64,000 nucleotides of DNA, from NCBI GenBank assembly GCA_934230415.1, contig CAKQEW010000004.1, forward strand, positions 44,951 to 108,950, written 5' to 3'. The DNA comes from an uncultured Alphaproteobacteria bacterium (GTDB lineage Bacteria > Pseudomonadota > Alphaproteobacteria > Rs-D84). The translations under genes and the position numbers were made by a program. The notes beneath the pieces were generated by a model that ran no database searches, was not told where the DNA came from, and worked only from the letters and a program-made list of their open reading frames with translations. Positions within the stretch are counted from its first letter, which is position 1. The number at the start of each line of letters is the position of its first letter. This document shows, piece after piece, positions 56,487-64,000 of this stretch.

Positions 56487-57814
56487 AATATGAACCGACA
56501 TTACACAAATTACCAAACGGTGTGACCGTAATTCTGGATCCGATGGATGCCGCCACGGTGGCGATTTCTGTGCAGATTAATACCGGCGGTCGTGATGAAA
56601 AACCATCAGAGGCCGGAATAACGCATTTTTGTGAGCACATGTTATGTGCCGGGACCAAGCGTTTTTCAGATTGGAATTCCATACAGGATTATGTGGCGGA
56701 TAATGCCGGGACCATAAATGCATACACCAACAAGAACTGTGTTACGTTGCATGGTACGGTGCTGGCAGAAAATGCGGATGTATTATTGGATGTTTTTGCG
56801 GACCAATTGCAAAATTCATTGTTTGATGCGGCGGCCATGGAACGTGAACGCACCGCGATCCAGGACGAATTGCGTCGCGCACAGGATGATGAAGGAAGGA
56901 AAAAATGGGAGTTTGTGTATAATACAATATACGGTGGTGCCTATTCCATATACAGCGTATTGGGACCGCGTGAAAATCTGCAGTCATTTTCACGTAAACA
57001 ATTAAAGATGTATTGGGCACGTCGCATGTCCGGTAAAAACTGTGTAATTTGCGTGTCTGGTAAAATAGATAACCCGGACCAGATGTTGACGAATATTGCC
57101 CAGCGTTTCGGATGGATGCCATCATTTGACGTACCATCAAAAGCGCCGGTCGTATCGTATACACCCGGTGTTGCGCATTTGTCGCGCCCGGGCAAGAATA
57201 ATACGGAATTGTTCATCGGAATTCCATCGGCGTGCCAGGGCATAACGATTGATAACAGATACCAGCGCATGTGTATTTCCCGGTTTAATCAGTATCTGTG
57301 CGATGAAATGTTCCGCGTGTTACGTATGGAAAACGGGTTGGTATACGGGGTGCATTGGACAATTAGCGGGTCAGATGACGCACGTATTAATGGGTTTACG
57401 ACCACCGCATTGCCAGAAAATGTATCGCGCGTAGTCGCATTGATGGCCCAGACGATGCGTTCGGCATTGACCACAAACCAAATCACAGATGAATTCCTGA
57501 AACGTTGTGCCAGCAGGGACCGTCTGGACGATGCGCGGTGGTTGGAATCACCGGAAAGACGTCGTGATAAACTGCAGGATACATATTTTGATTATGGCAA
57601 TTTGTACGATTTCTATGGTACTGCGCGCATGTCATCAGAAATGACTGTTGCGGATGTTATAAAATATACCCGCGACTATCTGGATCGTCCTGTATCCATT
57701 ATCAGTGGTGGTGCGAACTATGATGCCGATGTTATGCAAATTTGGCGCGATAACATCGGCCATAATGACGTGAACCCAATGATACTGGCGAAAAATAACG
57801 GTAAAACATTATAG
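56483..57814 (+). CDS. M16-family zinc metallopeptidase
   Basis: The 443-residue protein has the inverted zinc motif HFCEH (His48, Glu51, His52) and the distal Glu129 in RTAIQDEL, so the active half is intact. The second half is the structural M16 domain (ENGLVYGVHWTISG..., Arg-Asp rich). Such peptidases cut periplasmic or cytosolic peptides; many alphaproteobacteria have them beside unrelated genes. No signal peptide is visible. It sits between queA and tgt, coupled to queA by a 4-bp overlap. Confidence 0.9.
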   Translation: MKYEPTLHKLPNGVTVILDPMDAATVAISVQINTGGRDEKPSEAGITHFCEHMLCAGTKRFSDWNSIQDYVADNAGTINAYTNKNCVTLHGTVLAENADVLLDVFADQLQNSLFDAAAMERERTAIQDELRRAQDDEGRKKWEFVYNTIYGGAYSIYSVLGPRENLQSFSRKQLKMYWARRMSGKNCVICVSGKIDNPDQMLTNIAQRFGWMPSFDVPSKAPVVSYTPGVAHLSRPGKNNTELFIGIPSACQGITIDNRYQRMCISRFNQYLCDEMFRVLRMENGLVYGVHWTISGSDDARINGFTTTALPENVSRVVALMAQTMRSALTTNQITDEFLKRCASRDRLDDARWLESPERRRDKLQDTYFDYGNLYDFYGTARMSSEMTVADVIKYTRDYLDRPVSIISGGANYDADVMQIWRDNIGHNDVNPMILAKNNGKTL

Positions 57815-57830
57815 CCTGAAAATACAACAG

Positions 57831-57859
57831 TTGCGCATGCAAAAAAACATTGCTATGAT
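57831..57859 (+). promoter_or_regulatory. promoter of tgt
   Basis: TTGCGC (57831-57836), a 17-nt spacer and TATGAT (57854-57859). Confidence 0.55.
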
Positions 57860-57892
57860 TTAAATACTAACAGAATATCAGGGTATAAAATT

Positions 57893-59008
57893 ATGGCATT
57901 GAAATTTAATTTAATTGCGACGGACGGAATGGCGCGTCGTGGTTCGGTTGAAACCGCACACGGCACGTTCCAGACACCGGCATTTATGGCGGTGGGTACC
58001 GCCGCCACGGTCAAGGCACTGACCATGGACCAGGTTGCCGCCACCGGCACCCAGGTTATTTTGGGTAACACATATCATTTGATGATGCGCCCGGGCGGTG
58101 ATTTGGTTGAAAAGATGGGCGGCCTGCACAAATTTGGGGGCTGGCATGGGCCAATTCTGACCGACAGTGGTGGGTTCCAGGTTATGTCGCTGTCCAACCT
58201 GGTCAAAATGAACGAAGAAGGCGTCCAGTTCACATCGCATATTGATGGCGGAATTAAACACTTTTTGCGCCCAGAAGATTCCATTCATATTCAGCATCAA
58301 CTGGATTCAAATATTACGATGGCGTTGGACGAATGTCTGCATTTGCCGGCACCGCGTGAACGTGTGGAAAAAAACGTGGAAATGGTTGCACGTTGGGCAC
58401 GGCGCAGTCGCGATGCATTCGTTGACCGCCCGGGATATGGTATATTCGGCATTGTCCAGGGCGCGGATTTCCCAGACCTGCGTAAAAAATCGGCACATCA
58501 GTTAACAGACATCGGGTTTGATGGATATGCGGTTGGTGGCCTGGCGGTGGGCGAACCCCAGGATGTAATGTTTGATATGATTGCGACCACAACACCACTG
58601 TTGCCGGCGGATAAACCGCGGTACCTGATGGGGGTGGGAACGCCGCTGGATATTCTGGGGGCGGTTGAACGCGGAATTGATATGTTTGACTGTGTTATGC
58701 CAACACGTGCCGGTCGCACGGCCCAGGCATTTACGCGCCACGGCACAATGAATATGAAAAACGCGCGTTTCCGCGATGACGCGTCCCCACTGGATGACAA
58801 ATGTGGTTGTCCGGCATGCAAATTGTCGCGCGCATATATCCATCATTTGGTAAAGTGCAATGAAATTCTGGGGGCGACATTACTGACCCAGCATAACCTG
58901 TGGTTTTACCAGGATTTAATGCGTGGCATACGCGAATCCATAGAGCAGGGACGTTTTGCACAATTCAAGGCAGATTTTATTGAACAATATACGGGTGAGA
59001 AAAAATGA
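57893..59008 (+). CDS. tgt: tRNA-guanine transglycosylase
   Basis: The 371-residue TIM-barrel enzyme has FMAVGTAATVKALT, the catalytic LTDSGGFQVMSL, GGLAVGEPQDVMF, DCVMPTRAGR (nucleophile Asp) and zinc ligands CGCPAC with a later His. It exchanges guanine-34 for preQ1 in Asp, Asn, His and Tyr tRNAs, working with QueA in queuosine synthesis. It has its own promoter. The stop overlaps the next start by 4 bp. Confidence 0.96.
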   Translation: MALKFNLIATDGMARRGSVETAHGTFQTPAFMAVGTAATVKALTMDQVAATGTQVILGNTYHLMMRPGGDLVEKMGGLHKFGGWHGPILTDSGGFQVMSLSNLVKMNEEGVQFTSHIDGGIKHFLRPEDSIHIQHQLDSNITMALDECLHLPAPRERVEKNVEMVARWARRSRDAFVDRPGYGIFGIVQGADFPDLRKKSAHQLTDIGFDGYAVGGLAVGEPQDVMFDMIATTTPLLPADKPRYLMGVGTPLDILGAVERGIDMFDCVMPTRAGRTAQAFTRHGTMNMKNARFRDDASPLDDKCGCPACKLSRAYIHHLVKCNEILGATLLTQHNLWFYQDLMRGIRESIEQGRFAQFKADFIEQYTGEKK

Positions 59009-59409
59009 CAAAGAAAATGACAAAGAAGAAAGAACAAAAACAAGTAGTTGAACCGCAGCCCAAGGTTTATGAACAACCGGTTGTTGTGAATATGGTGGGA
59101 AAATCTGTGGCGGCCCCCCAGATATTGTTAAATGACCGTGACAAGGTATATCTGGCCACGGCCAAGAAAACATCTGGTACAATGACGTTTGTTTATTCGT
59201 TGGTATGCCTGCGCACAAACGGTATGTATTATGAAATGGTCCCCAGTACAGAGGTTGCCACGTTTGCCGACCCCCAGCCGGCGGACATATACTATCGCAC
59301 TGTGAATCAAATCATGGATTATCAACAGGCCCATGTTGGATTCCGCGCAATGCGCGAAGGCGAATTTATGGCAGAATACATCAAATCATTCAACGAACGT
59401 ACAAAATAG
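59005..59409 (+). CDS. uncharacterised small basic protein downstream of tgt
   Basis: The 134-residue product is not recognised. It starts with a run of Lys/Thr (MTKKMTKKKEQK), then a region with beta-strand character (VYLATAKKTSGTMTFVYSLVCLRTNGMYYEM) and an acidic/aromatic end. No signal peptide or membrane helix is present. It overlaps tgt by 4 bp and precedes a membrane protein by 26 bp; the four genes to 60896 look like one unit. Confidence 0.7.
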   Translation: MTKKMTKKKEQKQVVEPQPKVYEQPVVVNMVGKSVAAPQILLNDRDKVYLATAKKTSGTMTFVYSLVCLRTNGMYYEMVPSTEVATFADPQPADIYYRTVNQIMDYQQAHVGFRAMREGEFMAEYIKSFNERTK

Positions 59410-59435
59410 ACAAAGATACATTGGGGGGAATAACA

Positions 59436-60419
59436 ATGGCAAAGAAACAATTAGATGTGATTGAACGCGATGGTGCGAAGACAGTCGCAAAAAAGACATC
59501 ATACATCACATGGGTGAAACGCGTGTTCGCGGTTGTGTCTGTGGTGTGGATTGCGTTGGTTGTATGGGCGCCGTTGCATGTGAAAAACACATATTCGGGT
59601 CCGATAAAGAAATCAATTGTTGTGTCAATGTTCTTTGACCTGCAACGTAACATTGTCAGCCAGTATGAACAGTTGCTGGACGGAATCAAGAAATCCATTA
59701 ACCTGGATAAACCGGTATCTGTCGCAATTGAACATGTCAAGGTCGCCGAAAAAGCGGTCGGTAAAGTGACCGATGCCACCGCCGGTGCCAAAAAGACCAC
59801 GGGCGAAGCAGCCAAGGTAACATCAGATGCGAAACAGGTGTCCGGGCTGATTGGAAAATTTGGCGTTAAAACATCCGGCCTGGATCGTGCAATTGCCAGC
59901 GCCGATAAAAATATTGCCCAGGCAAACCAGGTGGTTGCCCGTGTTGATGATACGGCGGCATTGGTGAACAGCAAACTGGACAGTGTTGAACGCGAATTGG
60001 CGTCTGTTCTGCAGACCCAGGTTGACCAGATGATTGATGCCGCCATCAAGCAGCAACTGGATAAAAACACAGGCGGTCTGGGGACAACATTGCTGACCAA
60101 TTATGGGGTCAAACATGTTTATCCATGGCGTCCATCATCATGGCCGGTGGCAACGAAAATTTATGACGATTTGTCTAAATCCAGTTTAAGTACGATTCAG
60201 ATAATAACCAGCACCGTTGACAAATACTTTGGGTATGTCGCATGGGGATTGGTCATTGCCGCATGGGCGGTGGGCGCACTGGTATGGTTCATACTGTTTA
60301 AAAAGGTCAAGGCGATGATTGCACCGTTTATCGTGTGTCCACGCTGTGGTCATACATTTACGGATAAACGTACCGCGTACGGTATACTCAAGGCACTGCA
60401 ACCATGGAAATGGTTATAA
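59436..60419 (+). CDS. membrane protein with coiled coil and C-terminal zinc-ribbon-like motif
   Basis: The 327-residue product is not recognised. One membrane helix near the N-terminus (about 27-47) is followed by a long Ala/Lys/Val-rich coiled-coil region (~95-205, with heptad-like VAEKAVGKVTDATAGAKKT). A second helix lies at about 265-290 and a cytosolic end contains CPRCGHTF, half of a zinc ribbon. The coiled coil should therefore lie in the periplasm. GGGGGGAA precedes ATG 59436. Confidence 0.7.
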   Translation: MAKKQLDVIERDGAKTVAKKTSYITWVKRVFAVVSVVWIALVVWAPLHVKNTYSGPIKKSIVVSMFFDLQRNIVSQYEQLLDGIKKSINLDKPVSVAIEHVKVAEKAVGKVTDATAGAKKTTGEAAKVTSDAKQVSGLIGKFGVKTSGLDRAIASADKNIAQANQVVARVDDTAALVNSKLDSVERELASVLQTQVDQMIDAAIKQQLDKNTGGLGTTLLTNYGVKHVYPWRPSSWPVATKIYDDLSKSSLSTIQIITSTVDKYFGYVAWGLVIAAWAVGALVWFILFKKVKAMIAPFIVCPRCGHTFTDKRTAYGILKALQPWKWL

Positions 60420-60432
60420 TCAGGTGAACACA

Positions 60433-60627
60433 ATGAATCCATACGTATTATTTTGTTATTGTAACATCATGCGTGATATGCGCAGCCTGCGCTGTTTCCT
60501 GGCAACGATGGATGCGCGCATGCGTATTCGTCGCGGTGAACGCATGAATGTACGGATGGTTGCACGTCGGTACGCCAACACGCGCTGCATGTTACAATGT
60601 AAACACACGCGCCAGAAAAAACGGTGA
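60433..60627 (+). CDS. small Arg/Cys-rich protein, hypothetical
   Basis: The 64-residue product is very basic (many Arg) with five Cys and numerous Met. There is no recognised domain. AGGTGA precedes ATG 60433. It lies 13 bp after the membrane-protein gene and 5 bp before the next gene, so translation in the operon is plausible, though it may not be a real protein. Confidence 0.45.
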   Translation: MNPYVLFCYCNIMRDMRSLRCFLATMDARMRIRRGERMNVRMVARRYANTRCMLQCKHTRQKKR

Positions 60628-60632
60628 TACCC

Positions 60633-60896
60633 ATGGATACAATAAATATAAAACAGAATTGGATGGACGAACCAATCCGCACCCGGTTAACCGGCGCGCG
60701 GTTTACAGTGGCGGTCGGATGCGCAATGTTGGCGACGGTGTTCCTGGCGGACATCAGCTGGCAATTGGATCGCATGAATAATCAAAAGGCCCAAGAAATT
60801 AAGATTCAGCGCCAACAGATGGAATTGCAACAGCGCCAGCATGCGCTGGATTCCGTGCGGTATGTCAACGCGCACAGAAATATGCACGAACGTTAA
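60633..60896 (+). CDS. small single-span membrane protein with Gln-rich coiled coil
   Basis: The 87-residue product has one membrane helix (about 24-43) and a C-terminal helix rich in Gln, Arg and Met (IKIQRQQMELQQRQHALD). The family is not recognised. ATG 60633 is used; a GTG 9 bp upstream is possible. It is the last of four linked genes after tgt. Confidence 0.55.
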   Translation: MDTINIKQNWMDEPIRTRLTGARFTVAVGCAMLATVFLADISWQLDRMNNQKAQEIKIQRQQMELQQRQHALDSVRYVNAHRNMHER

Positions 60897-60905
60897 AAAT
60901 AATGC

Positions 60906-60934
60906 TTGCATTCTGATAAATGATATGTCAGAAT
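60906..60934 (+). promoter_or_regulatory. promoter of tRNA-Gly
   Basis: TTGCAT (60906-60911), 17-nt spacer, CAGAAT (60929-60934), 13 bp before the tRNA. Confidence 0.45.
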
Positions 60935-60946
60935 ATGCCACGCAGT

Positions 60947-61023
60947 GCGAGCGTAGCTCAGTTGGCTAGAGCGCAACCTTGCCAAGGTTGAGGTCGAGGG
61001 TTCGAGCCCCTTTGCTCGCACCA
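60947..61023 (+). tRNA. tRNA-Gly (GCC)
   Basis: Full cloverleaf: acceptor GCGAGCG/TGCTCGC (one mispair or wobble), D-arm GCTCAGTTGGCTAGAGC, anticodon loop TTGCCAA (GCC), T-arm GAGGG TTCGAGC CCCTT, discriminator A and encoded CCA. The stretch from here to 61204 otherwise holds only a terminator and a leader. Confidence 0.96.
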
Positions 61024-61032
61024 GATATTCAA

Positions 61033-61058
61033 AACCACCCGTTTGGGTGGTTTTTTAT
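61033..61058 (+). terminator. intrinsic terminator of tRNA-Gly
   Basis: AACCACCC/GGGTGGTT (61033-61052) with loop GTTT, then TTTTATTT. Confidence 0.88.
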
Positions 61059-61204
61059 TTGGCGGACAAATATCTGAATATAATTTTCCCTTGCGTGGGA
61101 ATAAAATCTTGCATATCATACATGTGTATCCTTAGGAATTTTGAGGGTACAAAAACATGGCACATTTGCTTGCTTCACCAACACATATACCGAAAGGGGA
61201 AACA

Positions 61205-62569
61205 ATGAAAAAAATCGCGATTTTAACATCTATATTGGCACTGGCCGCATGCGGTGGCGGTGGCGGCGGCGGTGCCGTTGACAGCGGTGGTACCCAACTA
61301 CCCCCCCCCCCAACCTTGCTTGAACAGGGCAACAGCACAACGACGGTTAAGCGTAATGTCAACGACATTAATTATAAAGTATACAAAAAATTAACATCAA
61401 ACACTGAATTAATCGCTGCGCACAATCCATTTAGAGATGCATCAACCGAATCCGCGAAATATACCAAATCTTTGGAATTGGTTGATGAAATGGGTGAAAC
61501 GCTTAGTGCGTGGAGTCAGGCGGCCGCGGACGACCCAGCCAATGGTGCAAAAAACTATGCCCAAAATAACTACGAGAAGGCACACCGGGCATTGCTGGTT
61601 TGGGGCGCTACATCGACCGAGCTGGGTACTCACAATCCTGGAAATTACGAAAAATTGGCGGACTATTTGACAGATCCCGCAAACAGGTTGAACAATCCTG
61701 AAACATTGGAAAATAGTTTTTTAAGTTGGTCCCGCCGTCAAGGCGACCAGGCAGCATTAGCGGCCAATTTTGGACAGGATTTCATATCATCGTTGAAGGG
61801 TGACACAACAACAACAGGTAATGCCACATTAACGTTTGATAACAACGGCAAATTAACCGCAGTCCATATTATCAAGGACGCTAGTACATCAATAAATTAT
61901 TTGGTTGACGAAAATGGCCAGATAACATCATTTACTGAAAAAATTTCAAGGGCTGCGGGACGACCGTTCACGACACCCCCGTACACACCGGATTCCAGCC
62001 GCGTGGCGACATTTGGTAATGTTGTCGGATTACAATATTCTGATTTCGGATATTTAACCCACGGTCAGGCCACAACTACTGCTGGCAACACAAACCCTGC
62101 CAACGGTTGGACATTTGCCGGTGGGTACCAGATAATGAAACGTGATGTGCAAAGTTCAGGGGAATTCAAGGGGGTTGCAACCGCCGTTATCAAAAATTCA
62201 CATGGCGATATGATGGAGACCGCGACCAGGGACGCCAACGTCTGGGTTGGCACCGGTACGGGAAGTGCCACGTTAATGGCGAATTTTGCAGCCGCCGTCA
62301 ACCCGTGGTATAATGTCCAATTGTCAAATGATAGTTTGATGATGGATGATGCAGACGCGAATATTCCTGAACAATTCCGCGTCAAAATGTCCGAGACGTC
62401 GCCCACACCAACGCACGATAAAAAGTATCTGGTGACGCAGGCCTTTGGCGAAGGGGTTGACCCAACCGAAATGGTTGCCACAGGTGCGGTGATGGGTATT
62501 GCTGGTGCGACCGATGATGGGAATAAAATAGATGCGCATTTCTCGTTCGGTGGCAAATTTGAACAATAA
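61205..62569 (+). CDS. surface lipoprotein, probable Slam client (TbpB-like)
   Basis: The 454-residue product has a lipobox LALAAC (Cys16) followed at once by seven Gly. A Pro run encoded by an 11-C tract (61301-61311) comes next, then a helical domain (about 55-230) and a beta-rich C-terminal half ending HFSFGGKFEQ. Poly-Gly linkers and terminal handle domains with an (F)GGKF-like end occur in lipoproteins exported by Slam, such as TbpB. The gene lies just before a Slam-type translocon. The ligand is unknown. ATG 61205 follows AAAGGGGAAA; an earlier in-frame start at 61157 would hide the signal peptide. Confidence 0.65.
   Translation: MKKIAILTSILALAACGGGGGGGAVDSGGTQLPPPPTLLEQGNSTTTVKRNVNDINYKVYKKLTSNTELIAAHNPFRDASTESAKYTKSLELVDEMGETLSAWSQAAADDPANGAKNYAQNNYEKAHRALLVWGATSTELGTHNPGNYEKLADYLTDPANRLNNPETLENSFLSWSRRQGDQAALAANFGQDFISSLKGDTTTTGNATLTFDNNGKLTAVHIIKDASTSINYLVDENGQITSFTEKISRAAGRPFTTPPYTPDSSRVATFGNVVGLQYSDFGYLTHGQATTTAGNTNPANGWTFAGGYQIMKRDVQSSGEFKGVATAVIKNSHGDMMETATRDANVWVGTGTGSATLMANFAAAVNPWYNVQLSNDSLMMDDADANIPEQFRVKMSETSPTPTHDKKYLVTQAFGEGVDPTEMVATGAVMGIAGATDDGNKIDAHFSFGGKFEQ
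61301..61311 (+). repeat. C11 tract within the surface-lipoprotein gene
   Basis: Eleven consecutive C lie ~100 bp after the start codon. Here the gene is in frame (ON); a slip of one base would stop translation early. Confidence 0.95.
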
Positions 62570-62600
62570 ATAAATTGCACATCGTATAAATGCGCAAATG

Positions 62601-62642
62601 TGTTTTCTGGGTGATATTTTTCGCCCAGAAAACATTTTAATT
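62601..62642 (+). terminator. intrinsic terminator between the lipoprotein and Slam genes
   Basis: TGTTTTCTGGG (62601-62611) pairs perfectly with CCCAGAAAACA (62624-62634), followed by TTTTAATT. The Slam gene therefore needs its own promoter. Confidence 0.88.
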
Positions 62643-62666
62643 ATCAAATTGATTATATTATTCGTA

Positions 62667-64000
62667 TGAAACGAATTGTGTTTGCGATTTTGTTATCTGT
62701 TCTGGTTGTGCCAATGGTGCGCGCAGACAACGATAATAAAAAATCCACAGAAATTACTATGACCACAACCCAGGCAATTCAAATGGCGGGCCAGTTGGTC
62801 AACAATGGCGATTATGAACACGCCTATCAAATGCTGACGATGATGCCAGATACGGGAAACGGGGAACTGGAAACCGAACGGTGGTTTTTGTTGGCCCAGA
62901 TTGCATCGCGTCGTGGCGACATTGATGGCGCAATTCGCATTTATCAAAAAATACTGGACGCGCGACCAGACGCGGCACGCGTGCGGTTTGAATTGGCACT
63001 GTGCTATATGCGCCAAGGACGCTGGGCACGTGCAGATTATCATCTGCGTTTGGCGATGGCGGGCGATGATTTATCTGATGATGCAAAACGTATGATGAAC
63101 TATTATCGCTACGTCGTGCGCCAGAATAAAAATTGGAACGTGTATTTTAATTTTGGTGCTGCGCCTGATAATAATGTCAATAATGCCACCGGTGGTGACG
63201 AATGTCTGATGACTATATTCGGCCCGTTTTGCCGAAAATTAAACGAACCAGAATCGGCGGTCGGGGCGAACTTGCAACTGGGGGGCGATTACGAATTCAA
63301 ATTGTCAGACCAGTGGCGCTGGAAATCAGATGTTGGCATTTACACAAATATTTATGACAAGCACGATTATGACGACCTGTATTTAACCGCCAGTACTGGG
63401 CCACGGTATCTGTGGTCGCGCGGGGACGTGTGGTTGGCGGGTGTGGTGGCGCGCCGCTGGTACGGTTGGGACAGATATAATTGGGCGGCTGGGGCGAAAC
63501 TGAACACGAATTACGATTTTACGCGCAAATTATCGGGCGGTTTGTATTTACAGTTCTTGGATAATAAATACGATGACTATGGCGATATTCTGGACGGGCA
63601 AACGTATTCAGGAACGGCGCGCCTGACGTATTCGTTTAATGCGCGATTGTACACGACTGTACGTGGGGGCGTTGCGCGTAATACGGCAGTAAATGACGCC
63701 TATGCGTATTGGCAACCCAATGTTGCAATCGGCATTGGCGCAGAATTGCCGTGGGGTTTCAGCGTATATGGCGAACCCAGTGTGTATTGGACGCGATACG
63801 ATAATGGGCTGTATACGGCGCACAATGGCGCGTGGACAAAAATTACGGCGCACGATTTCACGCATCGTTATTCGTTGTCTGTTTCAAATAATAAATTGGA
63901 CGTGTGGGGGTTTGTTCCGACCCTGACGGTCAGTTATACCCAGCGCGATTCCAACCTGTGGCAGCGCGAGTTCAAGAAAACCGCCATTGAATTTACAATG
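62667..64000 (+). CDS. Slam-type outer-membrane translocon (DUF560), 3' partial
   Basis: The open frame runs off the end of the window (444 codons seen). A signal peptide (MKRIVFAILLSVLVVPMVRA) leads to a TPR-like domain (about 30-130: QAIQMAGQLVNNGDYEHAYQML, ARVRFELALCYMRQGRWARADYHLRLA). From ~150 the barrel begins with NWNVYFNFGAAPDNNVNNAT, the typical DUF560 entry, and continues as long amphipathic strands. Slam proteins move lipoproteins across the outer membrane (type XI secretion). TATATT (62655-62660) is 6 nt before the ATG, so the mRNA may be leaderless. Confidence 0.85.

Overview
The window reads as a chromosome segment of an alphaproteobacterium, probably a small-genome host-associated lineage. 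The evidence is gene content and order: lepB-rnc, tilS-ftsH, queA-(M16 peptidase)-tgt, groES-groEL, bamD, murJ, era, fabI and ligA, a Gram-negative envelope set (several outer-membrane barrels, RlpA, BamD, Slam), and a small HTH protein resembling the N-terminus of alphaproteobacterial S24-type repressors. The species cannot be named from the sequence. Genes are densely packed on both strands, and intrinsic terminators are numerous and clear. A good share of genes appear to be transcribed as leaderless mRNAs, with a -10 box 6-7 nt before the ATG.

Layout. 1-10 kb: a GNAT/YoaP acetyltransferase (cut by the window edge), an ABC exporter, a YegD-like Hsp70, an OpgB-like phosphoglycerol transferase overlapping dgkA (a pair that would make and then recycle diacylglycerol), a Ca-type P-ATPase, tatD and tcdA. 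10.2-17.4 kb: an accessory region beside tRNA-Asn. It holds an HNH nuclease, an OLD-family ATPase/TOPRIM protein, and then a 4.7-kb insert bounded by two ~175-bp direct repeats. The insert carries a PD-(D/E)xK-like protein, a chimeric HsdM/ABC ORF, a transglutaminase-like protein, a 12-codon ORF, a cytoplasmic subtilase and a RimJ/L-type GNAT. 17.5-42.5 kb: mostly housekeeping genes (NUDIX-ASCH fusion, ABC-F, fabI, ligA, PBP1, comM/yifB, lepB, rnc, secG, a MepM-like peptidase, prmC, ftsH, tilS, groESL).

42.5-47 kb: a second accessory zone. Two diverged copies of one ~155-180-nt structured RNA lie 3 kb apart on the minus strand, each with its own promoter. One precedes a small HTH gene and the other precedes a pair of secreted Cys-rich proteins. 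The zone also holds short palindromic repeats and a tandem array of four ~188-bp units that carry the tRNA-Arg 3' end, ending at the intact tRNA-Arg. 47-61 kb: envelope, DNA-precursor and tRNA-modification genes (tdk, htpX, M23 peptidase, smr, tfoX, rlpA, murJ, bamD, dcd, era, queA, tgt), four unrecognised small genes, and tRNA-Gly. 61-64 kb: a surface-lipoprotein gene with an 11-C tract next to a Slam-type outer-membrane translocon (cut by the window end), which suggests a phase-variable type XI secretion pair.

Most notable observations: the duplicated structured RNA; the repeat-bounded protease/acetyltransferase cassette; the HsdM-ABC chimera; the tRNA-Arg unit array; widespread leaderless starts; and the Slam/lipoprotein pair with a contingency-like C tract.
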